Below, in pieces: positions 11,377-23,092 of a stretch of 64,000 nucleotides of DNA (position 1 is the stretch's first letter; every line of letters starts with the position of its first letter). A program made the position numbers and the translations under genes. Under the pieces are notes generated by a model. It did no database searches. It saw only the letters and a program-made list of their open reading frames with translations, and was not told the origin of the DNA. This DNA comes from Coniella vitis (Eukaryota; Ascomycota; Sordariomycetes; Diaporthales; Schizoparmaceae), in contig WUJK01000006.1 in the NCBI GenBank assembly GCA_011317545.1, positions 496,001-560,000 of the forward strand, read 5' to 3'.

Positions 11377-12673
11377 TCAAGAGAGACGCCGCCTACCTCG
11401 AGGTCGCACAATGGGCACGGAGGCGCTAGCAGATATAGGTGCCTGGCTTGTCTTCAACCGCGAACTCAGTCCGAGCCCGTTGAACCCATCGGCGTGGTTA
11501 TACCTGGTTGATTGCATTTCTCGCAGTGGTTTACGCATTTGCCTCGATCTTTGGAGCGTCATGGGCGTCCCAGCGACAAGTCCCGGCACTGCAGACAGAC
11601 CGTCATCATCCAAATTCAGCCGCTGATGATGCGTTGAAGGCGTTGCGGTGTTATCAACTGTTGCGTCTCAGCATGTTTGCCCCCTCGCTCCTGTAACCAT
11701 GTAAATCGTACCTTTAGGGACTCCTCGGTTGGTCCACGTTGATGAAGCTTGTTTCACAGGAGCAGCCATTCGAGTAGGCGCAGATATAGAGCCTGGCTGA
11801 TTCCAAGCTTCATCGTAGCGACTAATACCCTGGAGAACCTCGGGTTGCTGGCGTTGGTAAGTCATGTGGGGCCCATTATGGTCCGCGGAATGAGTCTCAA
11901 AGGTTGTTGCCCCGTGCAAGGTCGTGTCAACGGCATCCGACGCAGCGTCTTGGATGTGCCCAAGTAAGGCCTTGCGTTTGAGTTTGTCGTATAGCTCTTG
12001 CGTCTGCAATAGCTTGCGGTTCTTGGCTTTGAAAGCCAGTGCCAATTCCTCGTTCTTTCGACTCAGCGTCTCCTGGTCCAGAGCCATGCTCGCAATTCGG
12101 CCGTGCAGGCTTGTGAGTTTCGCGTTGGCATTGTTGACTATATTGTCCAGGGTGGCATTGAGTTCATTGTATCGATTGGTCAAGATTTTGCAGCGATGTG
12201 TTTCCTAAATTCTGGAGAGCGTGTTTGGTTAGTATCGAAACCGGATCTGAAAGCAGGCAGACGAGCAACAAGCAGAGGGACGCACAGATCCTGCGTCATC
12301 TGGTACGACCAGAAGCTCAATGCATGTCCAGCACACTCCATGACCGCGTCGGGGCTCAGTCCGCTGAGAACACTGGTTTTGTAATCCTCGCCGGGGTTCA
12401 GATTGGAAAGTGTGGCATCGTCCGGTCTCGAGAGGCGAGTCTGGCAGGCCGGACACGTGCGTTGATCCAGCGGAGCACCATTGAGACCGGTATGATTGCT
12501 ACAATCAAGGCAGAATATGTGGCTAGGTATGCAAAAATCGAGGTCAGAATTGGACCTGCAAAAGTCAAAAGGCAGCGGGATACGATGCTCTGATACCTGC
12601 AAATGGTCACCACTGCTTGCTCACGAAGCTCTGCCCGGCATTTCATGTCATTGCACCTTAGTGCATGATCCAT
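11377..12673 (-). CDS. HEI10: HEI10-like RING E3 ligase, apparent 1-nt frameshift
   Basis: Minus-strand exons 12673-12597, 12522-12286, 12204-11712 and 11657-11377, with introns of 74, 81 and 54 nt. The N-terminus is a RING finger with ligands C7, C12, C25, H27, C30, C33, C49 and C52, followed by the NPGEDYKTSVLSGLSPD segment, a central coiled coil (LNATLDNIVNNANAKL onward) and a basic C-terminal tail with GLGLSSRLK. This order is that of HEI10/CCNB1IP1, the meiotic ubiquitin/SUMO ligase of fungi and animals that sets crossover sites. Exons sum to 1088 nt, one short of a whole frame. After AAKS the frame breaks at about 12181-12185 and resumes as LTNRYNEL in the next frame, so one base appears missing. 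No alternative splice site repairs it. It is either a real null allele or an assembly error. The start is chosen because it places the first RING cysteine at residue 7. Confidence 0.8.
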
Positions 12674-13014
12674 TTCGAAAATAAGTAAGGGTGACGAGGG
12701 AAATTCCTTTGCTGAGAGAGGTTTTACAACCATATTAATCAAAGGTACTACAACCTTAGGCGTTGTGAGAAATGTGCTGAAAGGTGGGAGGTGTTTGACG
12801 GTTGAATGCATGATTACATAATCCAATCGATGGTGCCTACCTCATGCTGGGAGGGGGAAGTGGGGGGCACCTTCCAGCAGGTGTTACAGCTCGCACCTCT
12901 GCTCTCTCACTCATGCTGCCAGCGCATCGTGGCCGTACAATACATAAAGTCGCTTCACCTACTTGGAGGCCTGAAGAACAGCGGCTCACAGACATTTCTC
13001 CACCTATCCAAAAG
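12674..13014. promoter_or_regulatory. Divergent promoter region, HEI10 / ULA1
   Basis: These 341 bp separate the start codons of two genes transcribed away from each other, so they must hold both promoters and 5' leaders. No clear TATA box is visible. Confidence 0.55.
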
Positions 13015-14874
13015 ATGACCCAAGTCTTGATGACACAAACGCCGCCCATTCTTCATGGACCCTCGGATAAGGAGAAGAAGTATGACCGACAGCTTAGATT
13101 ATGGGCTGCAAGTGGACAGGCTGCACTCGAGTCTGCTAATATGCTCCTTCTCAACACAGGCGCAGGCACAGTAGGAGTTGAGACTCTCAAAAACTTAGTT
13201 CTCCCTGGTATGTTGATTCTCGAAATATCCTGCCAAAGCCTAGCTAAGCACTGATAGGTATTGGCCGCTTTACCATCATCGATGACGCCAAGGTCACAGA
13301 GGCTGACCTGGGAGTCAACTTCTTTCTCGACGAGGCTTCGTTGGGCAAGTCAAGGGCACAGGTTTGCACGGAGCTTCTCCTTGAGTTGAACCCTGAAGTC
13401 CAGGGTGATTGGTTTCCCAAGGATGATGTCAGTGTATATCTCCCCTTTCAATAAAGATCCTGCTGCTTACTGTCTGGTAGGAGTCCACAGACTTGGCCAG
13501 GCTGCTCTCGGAACTACCACCCTTCACCATGATTGTCCACTCTTTTCCAATTCGGCCAGATGACCTGAAGTTGCTGCAAGACTATGGCCAGAAACGTCTC
13601 ACTCCCTTGATTGGCGTCCATTCTGCAGGTCTATATTCATATTTCCGTGTCACTCTGCCTGGCACCTTTCCCATTGTCGACACACATCCAGATGAAACTG
13701 CCACCACCGATCTGCGATTGCTCTCGCCATGGCCCGAGTTGGAGGCTTTTGCCACGGAGATGACAAGCGACATTGAGCACCTGGACAACCACGAACATGG
13801 CCACCTGCCTTATGTGGTCATTCTGTTGCATTATCTGAAAGCTTGGAAGGATGCCCACGGAGACTACCCACGGAAATATGCAGACAAGAAGGCCTTCCAA
13901 AAGATGGTTGCAGCTGGCGAAAGGATTGACAATCCCGAGGGTGGCGAGGAGAACTTTGCAGAGGCAGTTGCGGCTGTGGTTAAGACTGTGGTAGCATCAA
14001 CCTTACCATCGAGTCTTAAGGAGGTCTTTGAATATCCTGCCAATACCCAGGTAAGTATCCGCTACATACCTTTGTATCAGAGTGGGCTTGCCGAATTGAT
14101 CAGCGTAAGCTAATGTATATGAGTCTAGATTGAGCAGCACTCCAAGTTCTGGATCATAGCCGATGCTGTCAAGCAATTCCATGCAAAGCATGGTGCTTTG
14201 CCACTGCCAGGAAACGTGCCGGACATGAAAGCACAGTCCACAGTCTATATCCGACTACAGAACATATACAAGGAAAAGGCTCGGCGAGACGCTGCAGAGG
14301 TGCTCGATATAGTCAGAGAGTCCCCCGGTGGCGAGGACGTCGATCCTGACGAGGTCGAGCTCTTCTGCAAGAATGCTGCCTTCGTCAAACTCGTCAACGT
14401 GGGGAGCGCGGACGCTGATCGTCTGGCAAGGGTTGTTGGTAAGTTATGTGCCCCGCTAAGCACTTTATCCACGCTTCATATCGTCTTCCAGCAGAAGGTG
14501 GTGTTGGGCTAACCTGAAATGTAGAGGAGGAGTTGGCAAAGGATGCAGACGCCGAGATTATGATGTCGCCCCCCTCGTTGATCCCCGTTTATTTGGCTCT
14601 CTTTTCGACCTCGCACAACCCCGAGGCCTCCAGTGATGCAATTCTGGGGACCATTCGGAGCATAAACCCAAATGCCGTTGGAAACGAGCGAGTGGTCAAG
14701 ATTGCTGACGAGGTCGCTCGCGCTGGTGGCGGAGAATTGCATAACACATCCGCTTTGACCGGCGGTATGGTGGCACAAGAAATCATCAAACTCATCACCA
14801 AGCAGTACATACCTGTTGATAATACCTGCATCTTTGACGGTATTAGCAGCAGGTGCCAGGTACTCCGCTTATGA
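13015..14874 (+). CDS. ULA1: NEDD8-activating E1 regulatory subunit (ULA1/APPBP1/AXR1)
   Basis: Five exons: 13015-13207, 13258-13427, 13481-14050, 14129-14438 and 14525-14874, giving 530 residues, the usual family length. Introns are 50-86 nt with GT/AG ends and all phases agree. The N-terminus has the E1 adenylation fold: KKYDRQLRLWAASGQAALE, then a GAGTVGVETLKNLVLPGIG nucleotide-binding loop and the IIDD and DLGVNFFLDE segments. The C-terminus has LTGGMVAQEIIKLITKQYIP and ends FDGISSRCQVLRL, typical of this subunit. It lacks the catalytic cysteine domain, which the partner UBA3 supplies. The pair charges NEDD8/Rub1 onto UBC12 for cullin modification. The MTQVLMTQ start is chosen over in-frame upstream Met codons because those residues resemble leader sequence. 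It is divergent from HEI10. Confidence 0.93.
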
Positions 14875-17800
14875 GCCACACTCACAAGAAGGCAAAACTC
14901 GCTGCCTTGGTCGACCCATCGCTTCGATCCTTATCTAGGGCCAACACCACATTGGGGCAGCATCGTGATCGAGAAACGAGGCTTCAGCTTACTTCCGGCC
15001 TGGCACCTCCGGTGGAACGACCACGTAGGTCATCAATTTTGAGAGTGATGAACACTGGCACAGGATATGTGCTTGAAAATCACTCGCCCACAGTCGTGTC
15101 ATATAAGCGCGTGTGGTATGACATCTGACAATATGTGACCAGTAGGCGAAAGCAATACGTCTTCCCACGCACTCCTCGGGCCGCTAGTCACTCGATGCCG
15201 GCGCACATCAGACGGAGGGCACCCTCCTCGGACCGTAGGTCCTAGCAATACTGCAACCTAGAGATCTCTGTATGCGCAGGGGTCCAGTCAATACAGACGG
15301 GCCATGCACAGTGGAGTCCATTCACAACTTTGTACCTATGCGCGTCTGCTTGTATGAGTGGAAACAGCGTCGATGCGGCTACTGATTATCATGCTAAATC
15401 CTTCCACTGGTATGCGGGTGCTGACGTTCTGCAACTGGGCTTGACGGGTTCCTACTTTGATGCTTTCAAGCTGAGCCTGCAAGCTACTCCAGCACGCCAG
15501 ACAGTGGAGGCCCGCCGTTTTGCACTTGCTCACGCCTACTGAGATCATGAGGCCAATCCAGCGAAGTCTCGCACTCTTGTGCTCTGTTTTGTTCACTTGG
15601 TGCGTGTGAAATGGCGATCGTAAAGTAGGAAAGTGTGAGGTTTCGTGATACTTTGAAGTTGTGTAACGAACAGATATCATGAGGCCGTGCCATAGTGTCG
15701 TATGTGATTCATGTCAATGTGCTCCTTGCATCGGTAGCAGAGCCTGTTGATTCTTTTAGATACCATTCCTAGGACGAGGTTCTGCCCAACATCATCATGC
15801 ATGTCGCTATCCTTTGGTGCTCTGGACACAGTCTGCAAAAGCATGGTTCATATTGCTGTTACGGGGGGGTTTTTGAAGGCCGCGGTTTTGCTAGTCTCTT
15901 GGGCAACTGACACCAGCACTTCTCAGATTGATCCCAAGCGTCCAACACGTCTAGTGACTCACATTGCAGTCCAAACGACCGTCAACACTTGTTTGTTTCG
16001 GCATGGTCTACAGCTTTTCAGGTGAGGTTGCTTTTGTTTGTACCAGCACAAACAGTGTAACAAGACTTATAACAACACGCAGTAAAGAACGAATCACGCA
16101 AAACTGATTCTCGGCAACTCATAAAGCAAATAAATAATCGTTTCTTTAGGACTGAGTAAGGAATTAGATATATCATATGCGCGGTAACCAAATTCAGCCA
16201 AGGCGCCTAGCTCAATACTACCTACCGAGCTACCAGCCCTCCTCCGCGCAAGCGAACCCCAGGATTCATGGTACATGATCTCAAAGCGGCCACCATTCGT
16301 CTGGCAGACTGCGGATACCTGCACCTCGTGGGCATGTGGCCATGCAAAGTCTTCACGTTAGTGAACCTACTTTGTACATCGGGAAGCTCTGCCCGTCTGC
16401 CGCTCGGCGCCCTTGGGGGCTGTTCCTTGGGCAAGCCTCGCCCGGCGCATTTCCGTCTCCACCTGCTGTGATAATTCGGAAAGCCGGCGACGGATTCCCA
16501 TCATAGGTTTGTCTTGCGTCCTTACTCATGGGCTTTTGGGGCTTTTTGCAGCTGTATGGTTTGTCTGCATGCATTGCCTGTAGCCGCATCGCTTAGCGTT
16601 GGGCTCTCTCTGGCGACTTGACTTTCTCTGCCAAATTGTGTGCTTCGCTGTCACGGTTGGCGCAGACTTGGATCGAATCTGTGAAAGGCCGGGGGCCTTT
16701 GACTGCTCCCCTTTTGACTACTGCTGTGTGCCTTTTTGCTTGACTTGCAGTTGTCGTCGACATTCGGTTGGGCCGACAGAACTGTGCCCTCATCCCAACT
16801 GTAAGGATAAGTGGGACATATACTCGGCTTTCCACAACCTTGCACAACGCATAATCTTTTATCCCGTACCTGCTCGCTTGGGCAGGTCAATGACTTTCCA
16901 ACCGGGGGAAAGGGGGAAGCGGAGAAAGTCCATCTATAGGTGGGAATCGTTATGAAGCATACATATAGTGCTTGTGTCGGTTGAGAAGTAAATATGGTGT
17001 TTCAAATACACTCTGCCTGCTCAGTAAGAAGGACAAGGTATCCCAAGGAGACGGCGAGAAAGCCCTGACACGTCACGGGCTTTGGGCAAGTGACAGCAAG
17101 CAAGCGTTTGGAGGCTGCAACCGCGGGACATCTATCCATCATTTTCTACGCGCGGGCGTTGACAGTAGACATATGCGGGAACGTCATTCTGCATCCTACG
17201 GTTTGTATCCATTCCAGCGCGGCGGCAAGACCGCCATGATATGGAGTATTCTCGCTTGCTTTGCTATCGACACCAACTGCACGGCTTTTTTCTTCTTCGT
17301 TTTTTTGTGTTTCTCTTTTTTTTTGTTCCTCCTCCTTGTCCTTGTCGTTGTCCTTCCTATCTTCGTCGTGCCTTGGAACTTGAGAGGAAAGAGCGCGTGA
17401 ATGGCTCCGGGCTGACGGATACCGGACTACCAAGCCGCCATCGTCGTCAGTCCTGTGGGTTTGCGCCAAGACACGTGAGACGACAGTGTGGCCCCAATGC
17501 AAGGCAGGTGAAGGAGTGAAGCCCATTGGTGGCTGCAAGGGGAGGAACAGCCGGGAATTGAGAGTATAATCTGTACTGAGTGTATGCTCGTACGTACCTA
17601 CACGTCCGCATGGAAAGCCAAAGAGGTTTCTCATCAACTTTGCCGCCCCGGGAAGTGAAAGTGCTACGTGTAGTCGACATGGTTGAGCGCCGCAACACAA
17701 TATATCACTTGAGTTTTACCTTGAAAAGCCACCAGTCGCTGTGAATCGTGGAAGAGAGCGCGGAGGACAAAAAAAGCATCTCGAGTGGCACGACATGATG

Positions 17801-20630
17801 AACATGCCCAACGAAGCCTCTAGTTGGTCAATGTTTGAAAAAGTCTCGGACGTTCAAGCTCGGGGACTCGAATATCAGCATTCACTTTCGCTATAGGTAG
17901 GTAGCCAGCCAAAAACAGCCAGCTTGTTTCTGCTCACCCACGTTGCCACAGAGCATTTGGTCACGGCCGACTTTGGGAATTGCCCCAAATTTCTCTAGAC
18001 CCGGATAGCGACATTAGCTTGGTCTGCCCTTCTTAACATAGCATCAAATTTAATGACAAGCAGACATTGTTTGGAGGTGCTGACTTGTTCATGAATCCAG
18101 CTCGTCCAAATCCTGGGAATTGACCGTGGCTCAGCAAAAATTACTTTTGGCTTGTCAAACCATAGTACCGCACAATTTGGTGGTCCAGACCCAGAGAGGG
18201 CCCCACTGCGTGGTTTGCCTTTTGTGGTGTCCATCCAGACACTTGGTTGGCTCGAAAATTTAGTACCTTGCTGTGCACTGGACGCCTCTCCGCGGCCCTG
18301 GTCTTGATATTGTATGCCGCGGTAATAGTATGCCAGAAAAACCAAGTACGCATCTTGCGGTCCCCATGAAGGATGGCACTTAATGTCAGCTCTGTCCAGT
18401 CGCAGCTCTCCGCCGGAAATTGGCACCTGCTGTGTGCTGCCATCATGACATCGCTCTTGACACAGTAGAGGACCCTCAATGGGCGGGAAAAGATGCTCCC
18501 TGGGAGGCGTTGGGGTGGTTTCCGTTTTCTTTCAGTTGGTCTCTCTGCTGCCGTTACTTGCTCTTCTCTTCGAGCCCCAAAGATACAGGACGTGCGCCAC
18601 TGATCGACAGCGAGGGCATTGATGTGATGGGGCTGATCTCTGTAACCTCCTTCCACGCCAACCATAACCAGCCACTGTCACAAGGGGAGCCATGCAGTCA
18701 CACTACGTCGTACTGCTCGCCCCCCTCTTCGACCGGTGTCATCGAGGCTGGACCCAAGCCCAGTGGCGGGAAAGACGACACTGAGGCATCTTGAGACTGG
18801 CTATGATGTAGCCGAGCTTGCTGACGATACCTTGAGTCAGGGAGATTCTGCCACATTGGCATTCCTCTGAAGTTACACGACTGGGCCAGTAGAGCAGATT
18901 GAAGGAAGCGAAAGGCCCGAGACAGCGGCAAAGTAACTCTGGAATCAACATTTTCGGGCCCCTGCCGTCAAGGTGACGCCCGCAGTCCTGGAAACAGCAT
19001 TCTTGAGACGGCATCCACGTCTTTGTCGGCTTTGGCACAAAAGAAGGCATACATAGTACTCGCTACTCGTCGATAATATGCAAAGAAGTAAGGATTCTGA
19101 AATAGTATGCCTGACCTTGAACCGCGCTAACAGGTTTAAGGTTACTTTCTGTGCGCTGCGAGCCAACACCCTAGTGGATCCCTAATCCTTGCGCCCAGCA
19201 TAGCCGACGCCATCCAAACGTGCCCACCCACCCATGTCGGTTCCTGGGATTACCATGGAACACCCCCCCCCCCCGCGGGGTACATGGTCACCCTTGCGAG
19301 ACTAGAACGGGGCTTACTACGTAGTTCCACTTCACAAGTACTGGATATGTACTATGTATGCGTGTACACAAGTACCTAGGTCACTAATTGGAAAACGGCG
19401 CCAGGATCTTACTACGCACATACATAGTAGTATGCCGGCGGACGAGATCACCAGGCACAGCCCTGCAGATGTGCTGCGACTGGCCTTAATATTTAGTCCC
19501 GTCTCTCAACCGCTACAAGTACCCATGTACATGGCATCCTGCATAGTTCTTGTTGTACAATCACTTGCCGTGTGCACGCTAGCGTTTGGTGCGAAGTCCC
19601 TGACGATCGTCGTGGTTGGGCGGCGATGCTGATTTTGCGGCCACTCAATGAAGCCACCAGGTAAGGGAAATAGAGTCAATGCTACGATGGAAGCCAGTGA
19701 ACAGCTGGCGCAGTACTTGAATTGTCAATATCACACAAGCTCCCGAAGTCCATGCTTGTCTACTTTTTCCATCGTCTTGGCATGACATTTGAAAGGGGGT
19801 TACAGGCTTGATGGTTTTCTGAAGCGATGCTTTTCCTCTCTATATGTGCTTAACCATTTGATTTTGCCTGGGCGCTTTGGCGCGCAAATGCTTCACTGGC
19901 CAGCTTTCCTGTGCAAGCCTGCCGGCCGGCCGGCCGAGCGGCCTGTCTGCGTGCCTCCTTCTCTTGCAATCCCTCCCTCCATTGAGATTCCAGATCCACC
20001 AACCACTGGGTAGTCACTTGCCCCTTCAGTACCCACATCAACTGCTTTCCACTTTCCCAAACTTTGGCCCTCGGCTCAACGTCACTGCTTCCGTGTGTAC
20101 GTGCGGTTGTTCCTTCCCACACTACCCGTCTGCCGCTTAACACCCAGGCTCAGGCTCCGTTCATAGGCTTACGTTGGGCCAAGCTGATGGCAGTATGCGC
20201 TGCAAGAGGTCACGCTGCGCACCTTGCCTTCGGCCCCATCCTACCCAAGTGTGTGGGTACATGCTATGTGTACTGCACCCACCACAGTACCTAAATACAA
20301 CAATACATCCATATGTACAAGTTTGGTGTACCCCACACAATGCGACTCCCCAGACATCACGGCACCATCGCCGCGGCCTGATTGATATATATTTGTGCCA
20401 TCTGCATCCTGCTCGCCTCGTGGCTCCGCAAAATCGCCAATCTTTGCTGCTTGAGACTTCTCTTGCTGGACCAGAGTCGTGATCACGTCAAATTCGATCT
20501 AGAAGCCCTTCTTGTACATATCCATCTATACCCACTCGTGTTGTCGCAGCTTGCACATGTGCCACACACGACAGCTTGTCTCAGATTCCACGCTCCTTGA
20601 TCGCCCACTCTGTATTCTTCTCCGCCCCCC
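14875..20630. other. 5.7-kb stretch without a recognisable gene
   Basis: Only short overlapping frames occur (up to 184 codons at 17146-17700, minus), none with domains, plausible splicing or steady coding bias. It includes a 12-C run at 19263-19274 and a CCGG-rich patch at about 19919-19938. It probably holds the ULA1 3' flank and a long upstream region for the Zn2Cys6 gene. Non-coding RNA genes cannot be excluded. Confidence 0.45.
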
Positions 20631-23092
20631 ATGGCCCCAACGATCACGATACCCGCCCAGGATGGCATGTTTCATACGTTTCAAGGTGTTACCCCAAGGA
20701 AGCCGGCTGCAGACCAGCAGGACACTCCAAAGACAACGAGCAGCAGCACCGCCAAGAGGATAACGACACCGCATGCGTGTGCCGAGTGCAAGCGCCGCAA
20801 GATGTGAGTCCTTCAAGTCACTGGAAAGAAACCTCAGCCGCGCCGTAGGGCTCATTCATTGACTGCGTAACCCCAGACGATGTGACGGACAGCAGCCCTG
20901 TGGCCAGTGTCTCTCGAGTCGAGCGCCAAAGCGGTGTTTCTACGACAAGCACCGCCAGCGTGTCATTCCATCGCGCAAGTAAGCCAATCCCTGGAACTGC
21001 TGCAACCGCCCATAGCTGTACACATCAACACGTCGATGCTGACAAGTGGCACAGGACTTTGGAAGCCTTGTCTCAATCGCTGGAGGAGTGCCGATCAGTC
21101 CTGAAGCGACTGTATCCCAGCCATGAGGTTCAAGCGCTTCTGCCTCTCTCCCGGACCGAGCTTCTCAACGTCCTTGGCTGCCGAGGTGTCGATAGCTCTG
21201 GTGGCTTGCCCTCCCCTCCACTTACAACTTTGATCCTCAGCGAGCTAGACTCACCCACCTGTCCCTCGACCACTGAAAGTCTCTGCAGCCTGGAGCGTCT
21301 TCCGACCAAGGATACTGAATGGGATGAAGAGAGGCGAGGTAGAGACCCCATACCTGCCGAAGCAGACGACGTCAATGCACTTTCCCTCTCGGTTGACCGG
21401 CAAACATCGTACCTCGGAGCATCGTCCATCAAGGCAGCCTTGATGGTCATGCTCAAGGTTCAACCGCAGTTACGAAGTGCTCTAAGCGCTCCACTGAGCA
21501 CCTCGGAGATTTCTCATAGCTTTCCAAACACCCGTTCCAAATCGTCGACCCCTCAGAAGAGCCCACAGCGCATCCCATGGTCGTGGAAGGGACAAACATT
21601 GATCGACGCCTACTTCAAGAGAATCCATGTCTTCATTCCGATGCTGGACGAAACTTCTTTTCGGGCAGACTACTTGGAAGGCCAACGATTCGATGGCCCT
21701 TGGCTAGCCCTGCTCAATATGGTCTTCGCCATGGGCAGTATTGTGGCCATGAAGTCTGATGATTATAGCCATCTCAACTACTACAACAAGGCCATGGACC
21801 ACCTCCCAATGGACGCCTTTGGCAGCAGCCACATTGAGATTGTGCAGGCGCTCGCCCTTATTGGAGGGTATTACCTACACTATATCAACAAACCCAACAT
21901 GGCTAATGCAGTCCTGGGCGGCACAGTCCGTATGGCTAGCGCGCTAGGCCTCCACAGAGAGAGCATGGCTCAAAACACGCAGGATGTTGCTTCTGCAGAG
22001 ACTCGTAGACGCACATGGTGGAGCCTATTCTGTTTGGACACGTGGGCCACGACGACTATGGGACGACCATCATTTGGCCGCTGGGGACCGGCAGTGAACA
22101 TCCGCCCCCCCGAGTTCGGTATTGACACTTGTCGCGACTCGTCTCATCATGCAGGCGTTCTTCCACTTGTCCAAAACATCAAGTTTTGCAAAATCGCTAC
22201 TTCGATCCAGGACATGCTCGCGGTGGCACCTCTCCTCACGACTGAAGATCGCCACAACCTGGACGGCCAACTCGTGAACTGGTACAGCAACTTACCGTGG
22301 TTGCTACGGACGACAGACCCATGCGCAGAGCCCCTCTTCATGGCGCGCTGTGTCATGAAGTGGCGCTACCAGAACTTGCGCATGCTCATTCATCGCCCTG
22401 TTCTTCTAAGCCTTGCTAGCAGCAACGCCACCGCGGCTCCTGAGGCGGACATCGCGGCCGTTGAGATGTGCCGTGAGCTTGCCAAGCACACCATTGATGA
22501 CATAGCACGCGAGTGGAGTCGCAATCAGATGTCTGGTTGGAACGCAGCCTGGTTCCTATACCAGGCAGCTATGGTACCGCTCGTCTCCATCTTCTGGCAA
22601 TGGAGCAGCCCGCAAGTACCCGACTGGAACAAGCAAATCGAGGCAGTCATTGAACTGCTCGAGGCCATGGAAGACTGGTCCCTGGCCGCGCGGCGCAGCC
22701 GTGAGGTTGTCACACGCATGTACGAGACCAGTAGGACCATTGCACAAACGCGCGAACGGGCCGGAAGTCCCCTCAGCCCAACTTCTCTGCAGGGATTCAT
22801 GGCCCAGCAAGACCTGAGTGGCTTGTTCGCAACGTCGTCGACCAGCGAGCAGCTAATGTCACCTATTGGGCTAGATGGGTCTGACGGCATGTCCTCAGTT
22901 GGTATGCTAGATCATCGTGGCATGCTGCTGGATACGGAAGGCATGTACTGGTCCCCTCAAGCGGAGGATCTGGGTCTGGAGCTATATCCGGCTGTGCCTG
23001 AAACTGGGCTGGGCATGTCCCTGGACTACAACCTGTTGGCGGCGACGGGCCAAGCTGGTGCGCTAGATGACAGCTACGGCTTTGTACCTTGA
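20631..23092 (+). CDS. Zn2Cys6 fungal transcription factor
   Basis: Three exons, 20631-20803, 20877-20978 and 21055-23092, give 770 residues. The two introns (73 and 76 nt) interrupt the DNA-binding region. Splicing joins CAECKRRK to IRCDGQQPCGQCLSS, restoring a Zn2Cys6 cluster of C-x2-C-x6-C-x5-12-C-x2-C-x6-8-C type at about residues 50-82. A basic linker (RVIPSRK) and a short helix (LEALSQSLEECRSVLKRL) follow. Residues about 270-470 form the Fungal_trans middle homology domain, including ALGLHRES and RRRTWWSLFCLD. The C-terminus is acidic and Gly/Met-rich and may activate transcription. It should bind CGG-type sites in the nucleus. Its target pathway cannot be read from the sequence, and no catabolic or biosynthetic cluster is adjacent. 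Without the introns the zinc cluster would be missed. Confidence 0.9.

Noticed and set aside
17146..17700. 184-codon open frame on the minus strand
   Set aside because: It runs over a low-complexity Lys/Glu tract, has overlapping frames of similar length on the other strand, and shows no domain or convincing splice structure.
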